A DNA stretch of 64,000 bases from Aldehydirespirator sp965219165 (GTDB lineage Bacteria > Actinomycetota > Acidimicrobiia > Acidimicrobiales > Aldehydirespiratoraceae), in contig CBDCMW010000002.1 in NCBI GenBank assembly GCA_965219165.1, positions 3,286,001 through 3,350,000 of the forward strand, written 5' to 3'. Position 1 is the stretch's first letter. Every line of letters begins with the position of its first letter. A program made the translations under genes and the position numbers. Shown here one piece after another: positions 16,861 through 26,134 of the stretch. Under the pieces are notes generated by a model, which saw only the letters and a program-made list of their open reading frames with translations, did not search any database and was not told where the DNA came from.

Positions 16861-17708
16861 TGAGTCCCCCCTTGTAGAAGACGTTTGGACCGCTCGTTAC
16901 GGCGGCCCATCACGGGGAGCGCACTGCGCGCTCCGCGATCATGTGCTCTCATGGGCTCCGTCCAACCGGGCGCGCAGATCGCGGAGGAACGGATTCCCGC
17001 GAGTTGGTCGGTTTGAACGGACTGCCAATCAACACCTCCCGGCCTTGGGTAGCTGGTCCGAGTCTCGACCACTTCATCCGGTGTGATGATCCAGTCGAGC
17101 GGGGTGTCATGCCCGATCATTGCCACGCGCTCGTCGTCGACGACCTGCGAGCCGTGCACGGTGGTCACGATCGGCGTACCAGGCAAGACAAGTCCCATGT
17201 CGCGAAATATTCCGAGCTCCAGATCGGCGAACCCCCCGCCCTTGCCCGTGCGGCCCCCTGCTCGGGTCACGGCAACGCAGCCCACGACGACGAGGTCGAA
17301 TGGCTCCATCTCATCGAACTCGACAGGAACACCAATCTCGACGGCGCCCTCGGAGAACATGACGTTCTCGAACGAAATCCCCCGAGCCTGAAGGTGTGTG
17401 GGGTCGAGGCGCACGAATGGGAACGACTCGGTGAGCTCTGGAACCGGGGTGTACAGGGTCTTACCGTCCTGAAGTGCACGAAGGCGGACATGCGCCTGCG
17501 CGGGGTCTGGGTTGGACTTGACGACGGACGCGCTCTTCCAGATCTCTAGCGTCGCCAGCCGATCGGACGCCTCGTGGGCCCGCACATAGTTCGGGATGCG
17601 GCTGCGGACGGCTCCAACGCCGGTGGGCGTGTGTTCAAGCGCGGACCAAACCTCCCGCCTCAGGTTGTCCTTGGCCTCGTGTCGCCCTGCCCATCGAGCA
17701 TCGGCCAT
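16857..17708 (-). CDS. 5-formyltetrahydrofolate cyclo-ligase-like protein
   Basis: Related to 5-formyl-THF cyclo-ligase, which converts 5-formyl-THF to 5,10-methenyl-THF with ATP. The chain of 283 residues is longer than the usual 180-200. The C-terminal half has the variant motif GKGGGFADLELG in place of the classical GxGGGYYDR, as in MTHFS-domain proteins of less certain activity. I start it at ATG 17708, preceded by a G-rich AG-containing site; the open frame runs on upstream but would cross the promoter and the divergent regulator. It is first in the nucleoside-importer operon and overlaps bmpA by 4 bases. Linking folate one-carbon units to purine supply is plausible but not shown. Confidence 0.75.
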   Translation of the reverse strand: MADARWAGRHEAKDNLRREVWSALEHTPTGVGAVRSRIPNYVRAHEASDRLATLEIWKSASVVKSNPDPAQAHVRLRALQDGKTLYTPVPELTESFPFVRLDPTHLQARGISFENVMFSEGAVEIGVPVEFDEMEPFDLVVVGCVAVTRAGGRTGKGGGFADLELGIFRDMGLVLPGTPIVTTVHGSQVVDDERVAMIGHDTPLDWIITPDEVVETRTSYPRPGGVDWQSVQTDQLAGIRSSAICAPGWTEPMRAHDRGARSALPVMGRRNERSKRLLQGGTQ

Positions 17709-17747
17709 CTGCTTCCGCCCCCCAACGTCCGCAACAGTTGTGAGGCA

Positions 17748-17776
17748 ACCGTACGCCGCATGGGCCGGACTGTCAA
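17748..17776 (-). promoter_or_regulatory. Promoter of the cyclo-ligase/nucleoside importer operon
   Basis: On the minus strand a perfect -35 TTGACA (17776-17771) and a -10 TACGGT (17753-17748) are separated by exactly 17 nt. The start codon is about 40 nt downstream. A 15-bp palindrome lies next to the -35 on its upstream side. Confidence 0.7.
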
Positions 17777-17777
17777 T

Positions 17778-17792
17778 ACTTGTCTGACAAGT
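17778..17792. promoter_or_regulatory. Palindromic operator candidate for the GntR/UTRA regulator
   Basis: ACTTGTCTGACAAGT is a perfect inverted repeat with 7-bp arms around one central base. It sits between the divergent starts at 17708 and 17827 and abuts the -35 of the importer operon. Its GT...AC core resembles operators of the GntR superfamily, so autoregulation and control of the operon by the divergent regulator is the natural reading. Confidence 0.65.
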
Positions 17793-17826
17793 AAGGAACA
17801 CAGGCCGATGAGTAGCTAGCCTGACC

Positions 17827-18705
17827 ATGGTGAGAACCGGACGATTCGAGAAGCAGGCACCCGGCGCGAAGCAGGCACCCGGCGCGAAGCAGGCACCCGG
17901 CGCGAAGCAGGCACCCGGCGCGAAGCAGGCACCCGGCGCGAAGCAGGCATCGCGCAAGCAGCGGCCTCCCCTTGAGGACCGCGTGCTGTCGCTCTGGCGC
18001 GACAGCATCGACAGCAAGGACCCGGCCACGCTGGGTGGCGAGGTTGGAATCGCCGAGCAACTCGGGGTAGCCAGGCCCGCGTTGCGCGAGGCGATCGCCA
18101 AACTCGAGGCCATGGGCGTGGTGTACCGACGCCAGGGCGCGGCAACCGTCGTCAATCGCGACGCTCTGCAGCTCGCCGGACGATTCGATGAGCAGGGCGA
18201 CTTCAGCGATGTGATCAAGGCGTCGGGTGCTAGCCCTTCGCTGCATCTCGAAGGCTGCGAGGACATAGAACTCACCGGCACCGACGCCGACGTCTTCGAC
18301 GTCCCTGAAGGCACGCCGGCCATCAAGATCACAAAGCGGTGGGACGCCGACTCGATCCCGGCCCGGGTTGCGATCGACACGCTTCCCTTGCATCCTGGCG
18401 ACAGCCGCGAGATCGATCCAGCAGAGTCGATTCTGATCTTGGCCGAGCGGCTCCGTGGCGAGGCCGTGACGTGGGAGCTTGCACTGCCGACGGCCGTATC
18501 CGCAGACGATGGGATCGCCGAAGTGTTGAGCGTTCGGGCCGGCGCACCATTGCTGCTGCTCGAGACGATCGGATTGTCGGTGAACGGCCGTCGCTTGTAC
18601 CGATCTCACGACTACCACGTGCCAGGCGCCGTTCCTCAGGGCCTCATCCGCAACGTACGACCCGAGGCGACCCTCCAGCGACCGCACACGGGCCGCAACC
18701 GGTGA
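17827..18705 (+). CDS. GntR-family regulator (UTRA-like effector domain) with KQAPGA repeats
   Basis: Transcriptional regulator of 292 residues. After a basic N-terminus with five exact KQAPGA repeats (residues 9-38), a winged helix-turn-helix runs from about 48 to 115 (VGIAEQLGVARPALREAIAK, then VYRRQGAATVVN). The C-terminal part has UTRA-like features: GTPAIKITKRW, APLLLLETIGLSVNGR and HDYHVPG. No ribosome site precedes ATG 17827; TAGCTA/TAGCCT a few bases upstream suggests a leaderless message. GTG 17830 is an alternative start. It is divergent from the nucleoside-importer operon and precedes the deaminase gene, so it probably senses a purine and controls both. Confidence 0.85.
   Translation: MVRTGRFEKQAPGAKQAPGAKQAPGAKQAPGAKQAPGAKQASRKQRPPLEDRVLSLWRDSIDSKDPATLGGEVGIAEQLGVARPALREAIAKLEAMGVVYRRQGAATVVNRDALQLAGRFDEQGDFSDVIKASGASPSLHLEGCEDIELTGTDADVFDVPEGTPAIKITKRWDADSIPARVAIDTLPLHPGDSREIDPAESILILAERLRGEAVTWELALPTAVSADDGIAEVLSVRAGAPLLLLETIGLSVNGRRLYRSHDYHVPGAVPQGLIRNVRPEATLQRPHTGRNR
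17851..17949 (+). repeat. 18-bp in-frame tandem repeat, five exact copies plus a partial
   Basis: AAGCAGGCACCCGGCGCG is repeated exactly at 17851-17940, followed by nine bases of a sixth copy. Each unit encodes KQAPGA. Perfect identity suggests recent expansion and likely length variation between strains. Confidence 0.95.
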
Positions 18706-18756
18706 GTCGGAGGCGCGAATCAAGAGCCCGGAAGATCCTGAAGTCGAGTTGAGCGC

Positions 18757-20130
18757 ATGTCTACTCTGCTACTCAAGGACGCTGATGTCGTAATTCCAAT
18801 GGATCCGCTCGGAACCACAATCCCAAGCGGCGGCGTTTACATCCGCGACAACATCATCGAACAAGTCGGACCCACGCCGGAGCTTCCCGATGTTGCGGAC
18901 GAGATCATCGACGCGAGCGGGCTGGCACTGGCCCCCGGTCTCATCAACACCCATCACCACTTCTTTCAGTCCCTGTTCCGCGCGGTTCCCGGGGCACAGG
19001 ACTGCGGGCTGTTCGACTGGTTGCGGCGACTTGTGCCGCTCTACTCCGATATCAACACCGAGGCAGTCAGAGTCGCATCGTTGACATCCATGGCCGAGCT
19101 GCTGCTTTCTGGCTGCACCACGAGCAGCGATCACCATTACATCTTCAGAAACAACATCAAGCTCGATGCTCAGATCGAGGCCGCTTCGGTGATCGGCTTG
19201 CGTCTGCACGCAACGCGAGGATCGATGTCCATGGGCGAGAGCGATGGCGGGCTCATAGGCGACGACCTCGTTGAGGACGAGAACGCGGTCATTGCCGACT
19301 GTGTTCGGCTCGTCGAGAGCTACCACGACCCGTCGCCTCTCGCGATGGTGCGCATCGGCCTCGCGCCATGCACTCCGTTCGTCGTCACAAAGGAGCTGAT
19401 GAGGGAATCGGCAGCGCTCGCTCGGTCGTACCCGAACGTCACGCTGCACACCCACGTCGCCGAGACCCTCGACGAGGTCGAGTACTGCAGCCAGCAATTC
19501 GGGCAGCGTCCGGCCCGATACATGGAGGAAGTGGGTTGGCTCGGCCCCGACGTCTGGTGGGCACATGCCGTACACATGAACGACGCCGAACTCGCGATGC
19601 TGGCGGAGACGGGCACCGGAATCGCTCACTGTCCGTCGTCGAACATGCGGCTCGGATCCGGCGTGTGCCGGGTACGCGACATGTTGGATGCGGGAGTCAA
19701 CGTCGGACTAGGCGTTGACGGCTCTGCCAGCAACGACACCGGCCATCTGTTGGCCGAGGCTCGCACTGCCATGCTGTTGCAGCGCGTCACCCTTGGCGCT
19801 GAAGCCCTCGGGGTCGAAGCAGGGCTCCGTCTGGCAACGGTAGGCGGGGCGTCGATCCTGGGTCGCCTGAACGAGCTCGGCTCGCTCGAGGCCGGGAAGG
19901 CAGCGGACGTGATAGGAATCGATCTTCACACACTCGCCATGGCGGGCGGCGCGGTCCATGATCCAGTCGCGGCGCTGTTGCTGTGTTCGGTCGATCGCGT
20001 GGACCTTTCAATCATCAATGGTCGCCAGGTGGTCAGAGATGGCAGGATCCTCACTGTCGACGTGGAAGCTCTGGTCGGCCGCCACAATGAGATCGCTCGG
20101 CGACTCGTGTCGGGCCATGCCGGCCCCTAG
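18757..20130 (+). CDS. 8-oxoguanine deaminase-like amidohydrolase
   Basis: Metal-dependent amidohydrolase (ATZ/TRZ/guanine-deaminase branch) of 457 residues. Metal ligands are seen in PGLINTHHHFFQSLFR (HxH, about 64-66), LHTHVAET, WAHAVHMND and the late Asp in GLGVDGSASND. The FFQSLFRAVPGAQDCGLFDW stretch matches the 8-oxoguanine deaminase group, whose members deaminate 8-oxoguanine or related purines to the keto form. It lies 51 bp after the regulator on the same strand and next to a nucleoside importer, which favours a purine substrate. Other s-triazine or guanine-type substrates cannot be excluded from sequence. Confidence 0.82.
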   Translation: MSTLLLKDADVVIPMDPLGTTIPSGGVYIRDNIIEQVGPTPELPDVADEIIDASGLALAPGLINTHHHFFQSLFRAVPGAQDCGLFDWLRRLVPLYSDINTEAVRVASLTSMAELLLSGCTTSSDHHYIFRNNIKLDAQIEAASVIGLRLHATRGSMSMGESDGGLIGDDLVEDENAVIADCVRLVESYHDPSPLAMVRIGLAPCTPFVVTKELMRESAALARSYPNVTLHTHVAETLDEVEYCSQQFGQRPARYMEEVGWLGPDVWWAHAVHMNDAELAMLAETGTGIAHCPSSNMRLGSGVCRVRDMLDAGVNVGLGVDGSASNDTGHLLAEARTAMLLQRVTLGAEALGVEAGLRLATVGGASILGRLNELGSLEAGKAADVIGIDLHTLAMAGGAVHDPVAALLLCSVDRVDLSIINGRQVVRDGRILTVDVEALVGRHNEIARRLVSGHAGP

Positions 20131-20153
20131 AAGTCGGCGAATTCGAAACGCCG

Positions 20154-21767
20154 CTAGCCGACGGGCACCGGCGCGGGGCGGCGGGGCACTGACACGTCGA
20201 TCACTGTGCCGCGTGGAGCGTCGGCCGATGCGGCCTTGATGGTGATCGAACCGCCGAGGTCGTGCACCACGAAGGTGCGCACGATCGTCAGGCCGAGCCC
20301 GGCGTCTCGGTCCAGCGAGAAGCCCTCGGGCACGCCGGGGCCGTCGTCGGTGATGCGCATGGTCAGTGCCTTGGCGGTCCGGGCGAAGCTCACCTCGACC
20401 AGCTCGCCCGGTCCAGCGGGAGGCCCGGCGTGCTGGAAGGCGTTCTGCACCAGTTCCACCAGCACCACCGCAAGCGGCATCGCCGTCTCGCCGTCGATCT
20501 CGCCGACCGTCCCCTCCACCCGTATCTTGAGCGGACGCTCCGCCGGGGCAAGTCCCTCCTCCACTAGGTGCACCAGCGGACCCACGATGTCGTCGAAGTC
20601 GAGGTCGGCGGTGGTGTCGAGCGCCAGATGCTCATGCACCATGGCAATCGACGAGACGCGCCGTACCGAGCTCTCCACCGCGGCCTTCGCCTCGGCGCTG
20701 CCGAGGCGGCGGGCCTGGAGCTGCAGCAGGGAACTGACCGTCTGCAGGTTGTTCTTCACCCGGTGGTGGATCTCGCGGATCGTGGCGTCCTTCGACAGCA
20801 GCAGGCGGTCGTGGTGTCGCAACTCCGACACGTCGCGCAGCATTGCCACCGCTCCGGTGACCCGGTCCTCGGCCACCATCGGGTAGGCCCGCAGCACCAC
20901 CACAATCCCCGAACCGGCGATGAACTCGGCCACCGTGGAGCGCCGCCGCCAGAACGAGCGCTGAATCTCCGCGTCGTCGAGTCCGAGATCGCTCAGGCGG
21001 CAGCCCGGCACCGGACGCATCACGCCCAGCCGGTGCAGGGCGCTGCGGGCGTTGGGCGAGGCGTAGCTGATCCGCCCCTCCCGGTCGAGCACCATCACGC
21101 CGTCGCCCACGCGCGGCTCTCGGAACTCGCCCACCCGCTCCATGCGGTAGTAGGGGAAGGCGCCCTCCGCGATCATCTGTGCGAAGCGGGCGTACAGGCC
21201 GCGATAGATGGTCTCCAGCGGATTCTCGTGACGGATGGGAGCCGGCGCCGCCTCGCGGGCCAGTACCGCCACCGGCACGTCGCCGCAACGCACCGGCACG
21301 TAGTCCACGACGCGGCGGCGGTCGCGCAGCGGCAGGCTGCCCTCCTCCTCCACGAGAATGTCGTCGCCCACGCCGAAGCGGTCGCTCACCTCTGCGATCT
21401 CCGCCTCGCCCGCCTCACCGGTGTCCATCGCGGCGCGCAGCCATGCCAATGCCGGACCCTGAACGATGGTGCCCACCGGGTCGACCACATGGACCGTTGG
21501 TCCGGTATTGGCCCGTGCGTGGGCCAGCACAACGAATCCGCCGCCGGCGTCGGCGCCGGCATCGGCGCCCGTCTCGTCCGCCGTCCGATCTGCGGCGACC
21601 GCGATCACCGCCGGATCGAACCTGCCGACGCAGGGGGCGTAGAGAAGCAGATCCCCGAAGGAGAGGTCGGCAAGCGGCGCCCATGAGGCAACGAGCCGGT
21701 GAAGATGGTCGATGGAGCGCTCGTCGAGCGCGGTGCCGGCCCGGGCCAGCTCCGCGAGACCGACCAC
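20154..21767 (-). CDS. pdtaS: PdtaS-type sensor histidine kinase (GAF, PAS, HisKA_2)
   Basis: Cytosolic sensor kinase of 537 residues resembling mycobacterial PdtaS, which phosphorylates the RNA-binding antiterminator PdtaR. Order: an N-terminal GAF-like domain, a PAS domain around EPRVGDGVMVLDREGRISYA, then HisKA_2 with EIHHRVKNNLQTVSSLLQLQ (His in the HHRVKNN box) and an HATPase with LVELVQNAFQHA and ITDDGPGVPEGF. The start is not secure; the first in-frame start is at 21767, 15 bp after the DUF3107 stop. The gene pair DUF3107-pdtaS is an actinobacterial signature. No pdtaR is visible here. Confidence 0.87.
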   Translation of the reverse strand: MVGLAELARAGTALDERSIDHLHRLVASWAPLADLSFGDLLLYAPCVGRFDPAVIAVAADRTADETGADAGADAGGGFVVLAHARANTGPTVHVVDPVGTIVQGPALAWLRAAMDTGEAGEAEIAEVSDRFGVGDDILVEEEGSLPLRDRRRVVDYVPVRCGDVPVAVLAREAAPAPIRHENPLETIYRGLYARFAQMIAEGAFPYYRMERVGEFREPRVGDGVMVLDREGRISYASPNARSALHRLGVMRPVPGCRLSDLGLDDAEIQRSFWRRRSTVAEFIAGSGIVVVLRAYPMVAEDRVTGAVAMLRDVSELRHHDRLLLSKDATIREIHHRVKNNLQTVSSLLQLQARRLGSAEAKAAVESSVRRVSSIAMVHEHLALDTTADLDFDDIVGPLVHLVEEGLAPAERPLKIRVEGTVGEIDGETAMPLAVVLVELVQNAFQHAGPPAGPGELVEVSFARTAKALTMRITDDGPGVPEGFSLDRDAGLGLTIVRTFVVHDLGGSITIKAASADAPRGTVIDVSVPRRPAPVPVG

Positions 21768-21782
21768 CGCCGCGGCGCTCCG

Positions 21783-22010
21783 TCAGCCGAACCCGATGGG
21801 GTTGGAGCCAGGCGGTCCCATCTCGACATGGGTGACGCGCGACGCGGCCACCGCTATCTCGCGGCCCTTGTCGTCGGTTAGCCACAGCACCGGAGCCTTG
21901 CCATTCAGGGCGGCTTCCACCGACGCCTTGATGTTCTCGCGGTCGGCGTCGTCGGGCAGGGTCACCGCGATTGGCTGGGGATTGTCGGCGATGCCGATGC
22001 GAAGCTCCAC
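21783..22010 (-). CDS. DUF3107 family protein
   Basis: Small protein of 75 residues with the DUF3107 pattern MELRIGIADNPQPIAVTLPD, then a helix and strands ending ASRVTHVEMGPPG. The family occurs in actinobacteria and its biochemical role is not established to my knowledge. ATG 22010 is preceded by GGAGAAG. It lies between mrp and pdtaS on the same strand, 61 bp after mrp, and is probably co-transcribed with both. Confidence 0.85.
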   Translation of the reverse strand: MELRIGIADNPQPIAVTLPDDADRENIKASVEAALNGKAPVLWLTDDKGREIAVAASRVTHVEMGPPGSNPIGFG

Positions 22011-22071
22011 TCTCTTCTCCTTGGCTGTGCCTTCGGTGGCTGTTGGTCCTTGGCCCCGGTCCTCGGGTCTG

Positions 22072-23211
<1,140 letters not shown>

Positions 23212-23217
23212 GGCCGT

Positions 23218-23223
23218 AGGCTA
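23218..23223 (-). promoter_or_regulatory. -10 hexamer of mrp (leaderless)
   Basis: TAGCCT on the minus strand lies 6 nt before the GTG start of mrp. The spacing would place the transcription start at or next to the start codon. Confidence 0.5.
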
Positions 23224-23335
23224 ACGGCGTGTCCAGTACGCACCTCAGCGCGGCAGAGTCGGACGCCGCGGACGTGCACCCTCGTGCACCCTCGTGAGAC
23301 TGCTGCCGACCCGCTCGGCCCCTAGGAGCGGGTCG

Positions 23336-23812
23336 ATGCTGCACCTTGTGCGCCATGCCGACGCGGGCAACCGGAGCGCATGGGTCAACAACGACTTCCA
23401 GCGGCCGCTCGACGACTTCGGACGGATGCAGGCCGAAGCCATCGGCATCGCGTTGGCCTGCCGGCCGGTGCAGCGGATCCTCTCCAGCCCGGCGGTGCGC
23501 TGCGTGGACACCGTCGTGCCGCTGGGGCTGGCCTTGGGGCTGCCCGTGGAGACCGCCGACGAGCTGGCCGAGGGCTCCTATGTCGGCGGTGCGTTCAAAT
23601 TGCTGCGCTCGCTGGTTGCGGCCGAGGGCGACTCGGTGCTGTGCAGCCACGGCGATGTGATTCCGGGCCTGCTGTGGGTGCTTTCCCGGTACGGGCTCGA
23701 CATCCCTGAGATCGGACGGTGCAAGAAGGGGTCGATCTGGAAGCTTGAGGTGACCGACGGTCGGATCGTCGGCGCGACCTACCGGCACCCGAGCACGTTC
23801 GGCGCAGCCTGA
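23336..23812 (+). CDS. SixA-like histidine phosphatase
   Basis: Histidine-phosphatase superfamily protein of 158 residues with the N-terminal RHA/RHG-type motif MLHLVRHADAGNRSAW and the second catalytic His in VLCSHGDVIPGLLW. The size fits SixA, which removes phosphate from phosphohistidine proteins, more than phosphoglycerate mutases, but small-molecule substrates are equally possible. ATG 23336 has AGGAG at 23324-23328; the in-frame extension to 23294 lacks one. It is divergent from mrp and convergent with the HD-domain gene, with repeat copy C between. Confidence 0.8.
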   Translation: MLHLVRHADAGNRSAWVNNDFQRPLDDFGRMQAEAIGIALACRPVQRILSSPAVRCVDTVVPLGLALGLPVETADELAEGSYVGGAFKLLRSLVAAEGDSVLCSHGDVIPGLLWVLSRYGLDIPEIGRCKKGSIWKLEVTDGRIVGATYRHPSTFGAA

Positions 23813-23818
23813 CGTTTG

Positions 23819-23919
23819 ATTCCCGCTCTTGTTCGCTGCGCTCACAGGCCGCTCGGGCCACGGCCTCGCGCGTGCATTCTCGAAGTGCTTGTGAGATGCG
23901 GCCTCGCCGCTCGGCCTCT
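23819..23919 (-). repeat. Dispersed intergenic repeat, copy C
   Basis: Same orientation as copy A. The right block (TTCCCGCTCTTGTTCGCTGC onward) has one or two substitutions and the left block reads AGAGGCCGAGCGGCGAGGCC on the minus strand. It fills the gap between convergent genes and could form GGCC-stemmed hairpins. Confidence 0.83.
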
Positions 23920-23931
23920 GGGTGGGCCTTC

Positions 23932-24513
23932 TTAGGCCGTGTGCTGCGGCGGCTTGGAGAAGACCTCGTCGAGCAGCGGGACGAAGTGCTCCATGGGCAG
24001 GTCGTCGTAGTCCGGGTCGAAGCAGTTCTGGTCGTAGGAGGCGCAGAAGTCGATGCAGCGGTCGTAGTGCGGCGACTCCTCGTAGCGCTCCCGGGCGTGG
24101 CGGTCGCCGCCGAGATGATGGAAGTAGTAGTACCCCTGGAAAAGCCCGTGATGGCGCACCACCCAAGCCGTCTCCTCGCTGACATAGGGGGCGACGATGT
24201 CGGCTGCCACCGCGCTGTGGTTGTCGGGGGCGAGCACGTCACCGATGTCGTGCAACAGCGCGGCTGCCACGAACTCGTCGGACTCGCCGTTGCGCAGCGC
24301 TCGGGTGGCGGACTGGCGGCAGTGGCGGGCCCGGTCGATCTGGTAGCCGAGGGTGGGCCCCTCGAGCAGCCGCATCACCGACAGCAGGTGCGGCACGAGC
24401 GTGTCGCGGGCGTGACCCTCGAAGATCTTGGAGAGCTGGGCGTAGTCCTCGCGGGTGCCGTCGGCCATGGCCGTCCAGCCCACGGTGAAGGTGTCGGCGA
24501 GCGTGTCAGACAT
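23932..24513 (-). CDS. HD-domain protein, possibly a diiron oxygenase or phosphohydrolase
   Basis: Protein of 193 residues with the HD signature AAALLHDIGDVLAPDNH (HD at 88-89), a preceding His64, His99 and a distinctive VVRHHGLFQGYYYFHHLGGD with several further histidines. This arrangement resembles COG4341-type HD proteins and the HD-domain mixed-valent diiron oxygenases (PhnZ/TmpB/MIOX group), which share the metal site. I choose ATG 24513 with GGGGGA upstream; the longer frame to 24573 has an Arg/Gly-rich stretch unlike the family. No phosphonate gene lies nearby, so the reaction stays open. Confidence 0.7.
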   Translation of the reverse strand: MSDTLADTFTVGWTAMADGTREDYAQLSKIFEGHARDTLVPHLLSVMRLLEGPTLGYQIDRARHCRQSATRALRNGESDEFVAAALLHDIGDVLAPDNHSAVAADIVAPYVSEETAWVVRHHGLFQGYYYFHHLGGDRHARERYEESPHYDRCIDFCASYDQNCFDPDYDDLPMEHFVPLLDEVFSKPPQHTA

Positions 24514-24633
24514 ACAGATCCCCCGTACTCTCCCCCGCGGCCGGTGCCGCGGGCCTCTCGAACCAATATTCAAGCCGACGCAGGGCCGCCGGTCGAGGCT
24601 CTCACCGCTGGTTGTGCCCTAGTGATGCCTGTT

Positions 24634-26085
24634 CTACTGCCCGATGATCTCAGCGTCGGAGTAGAAGGCGGCCGCCGCGAACCAGAACGTGTCGAGATGC
24701 TCGACGGGCTCCAGCGCGGAGGCGCCGGTGCCACCTGAGTTCGACGGACGACCCAATATGTCGTAGACGGAGCCGGTGGCCGCATCCACGAAGCCGCCGT
24801 CGGCGCTCGCGGACAGGTCCAGCGGCTGCCCGCCGAGCGAGCGCACGAACACGCCGGTGGCGCCCACGTCCCGGCCCTCGGCGATCACGCCGGTGTCCAG
24901 GGCGCTGGCCGTGCCCGGCTCGTACAGGGCCACCAGCTCGCGGCCGGCGAAGGCGAAAGGCACGACCCGGCGCTCAGCCAGCAGGTCGTATGGGATCACC
25001 GCTCCCTCGCCGCCGCCTCGCAGCGTCACGACTCTCTCCATGGGGTCGAGACGCTCGTCGTAGGGGCCGCTGAACGCGAACGGGTATGGCGTGCCGCCGG
25101 GATCGTCGTAGAACTCGTAGGGGTTCTCCCAATAGCGGCGGGAATGGCCGGTGTCGAGGCTCAATATGTGGCCCTGCGGGTAAGTCGACAGGAACGTCTC
25201 GAACGACACGGTCTGAACGGGGATCAGATCGAGCTCGGTGCCGGTGAGGTGGCCAGCCACCGCCGTCCCGGTGTAGTGCGACCACAGGCTCTCGGTCTGG
25301 CGGTCGTACATCACCAGCGACGAGTTGAACAGCTCTCCCGATGTGCCGAAGTCAAGAATGCGCTCCCCCACCCGCCGGTCGTAGGCCACGGCGGAGTTGC
25401 ACAGCGGGCAGTACGACACGGTAACCGGAACCCCGCCGACGGTGCCGTTGACCAGTTCGTGCCAGGTCATGATCCGCAGCGGGTAGGCCCGGGCGTCGCC
25501 ATTGATCTCCAACGCCAGCACCGGCTCCACCCCTGGCAGCCAGTCCACCTCGCCGGCCGGCTCGAAGGCAGGATCCTCGAGGGGCGGGATGCCGTCGGGC
25601 GGCGGTCCCCCGGAACGAATCTGCGAGAGGTCGACGAGCGGCTCGGGATGGTCGGGGTGACGGCGGTCGCGCAGCGCGCTGGGCACATCCTCGCGGGCCG
25701 TGGACGCGATCAGCTCGAAGTCGATGACCGGTTCTGGAGGCGTCCCCGCCCCCGACCCGGCCCCGGCCCCAGTCGAGCCCTCCGGGTCGGAGTCCGCATT
25801 CTGGGATCCCTCGTCCGCGGCCGTGGCGGCATCCGACACGGACTCAGACGCATCCCCGCCTCCGCCCGACACCGAACCAGACTCACCCCCGGCTCCGCCC
25901 GAATCGACGGCTTCGCTCTCGCTGCTGCCGGCTTCGGACGGCACCGACGTCGGCTGAGAACCCGTCACGGGCGCCTCGCGGCTGCCTTGAGGGGATTCCG
26001 AGCAGCCGAGGACCACAACGGCTAGTGCCGCGGCCACCAACGCGGACGCGATCCAGCCAGAAACAACAACCGTCTTGCAGGCCAT
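24634..26085 (-). CDS. DUF3179-domain lipoprotein
   Basis: Exported protein of 483 residues. A signal helix ends in the lipobox VVVLGC (Cys about 28). A Ser/Gly/Glu/Asp-rich linker of about 90 residues follows, then the DUF3179 domain with WHELVNGTVGGVPVTVSYCP and LCNSAVAYDR, where two Cys and nearby His could bind metal, and GTSGELFNSSLVMYDRQTES. The function of DUF3179 is unknown to me. No ribosome site precedes ATG 26085; a TAGGTT hexamer 8 nt upstream suggests leaderless transcription. The gene is divergent from the broken gene at 26135. Confidence 0.85.
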   Translation of the reverse strand: MACKTVVVSGWIASALVAAALAVVVLGCSESPQGSREAPVTGSQPTSVPSEAGSSESEAVDSGGAGGESGSVSGGGGDASESVSDAATAADEGSQNADSDPEGSTGAGAGSGAGTPPEPVIDFELIASTAREDVPSALRDRRHPDHPEPLVDLSQIRSGGPPPDGIPPLEDPAFEPAGEVDWLPGVEPVLALEINGDARAYPLRIMTWHELVNGTVGGVPVTVSYCPLCNSAVAYDRRVGERILDFGTSGELFNSSLVMYDRQTESLWSHYTGTAVAGHLTGTELDLIPVQTVSFETFLSTYPQGHILSLDTGHSRRYWENPYEFYDDPGGTPYPFAFSGPYDERLDPMERVVTLRGGGEGAVIPYDLLAERRVVPFAFAGRELVALYEPGTASALDTGVIAEGRDVGATGVFVRSLGGQPLDLSASADGGFVDAATGSVYDILGRPSNSGGTGASALEPVEHLDTFWFAAAAFYSDAEIIGQ

Positions 26086-26093
26086 ATCGGAGC

Positions 26094-26099
26094 AACCTA
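26094..26099 (-). promoter_or_regulatory. -10 hexamer of the DUF3179 gene (leaderless)
   Basis: TAGGTT on the minus strand ends 8 nt before ATG 26085. No Shine-Dalgarno sequence is present. Confidence 0.45.
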
Positions 26100-26134
26100 A
26101 CGTCGCTCACCCCCGGCTCACAGGAAGTCTCATC

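Noticed and set aside
17709..18380. N-terminal extension of the cyclo-ligase frame
   Set aside because: It would run through the promoter, the operator and the divergent GntR gene and reads as antisense of the KQAPGA repeat.
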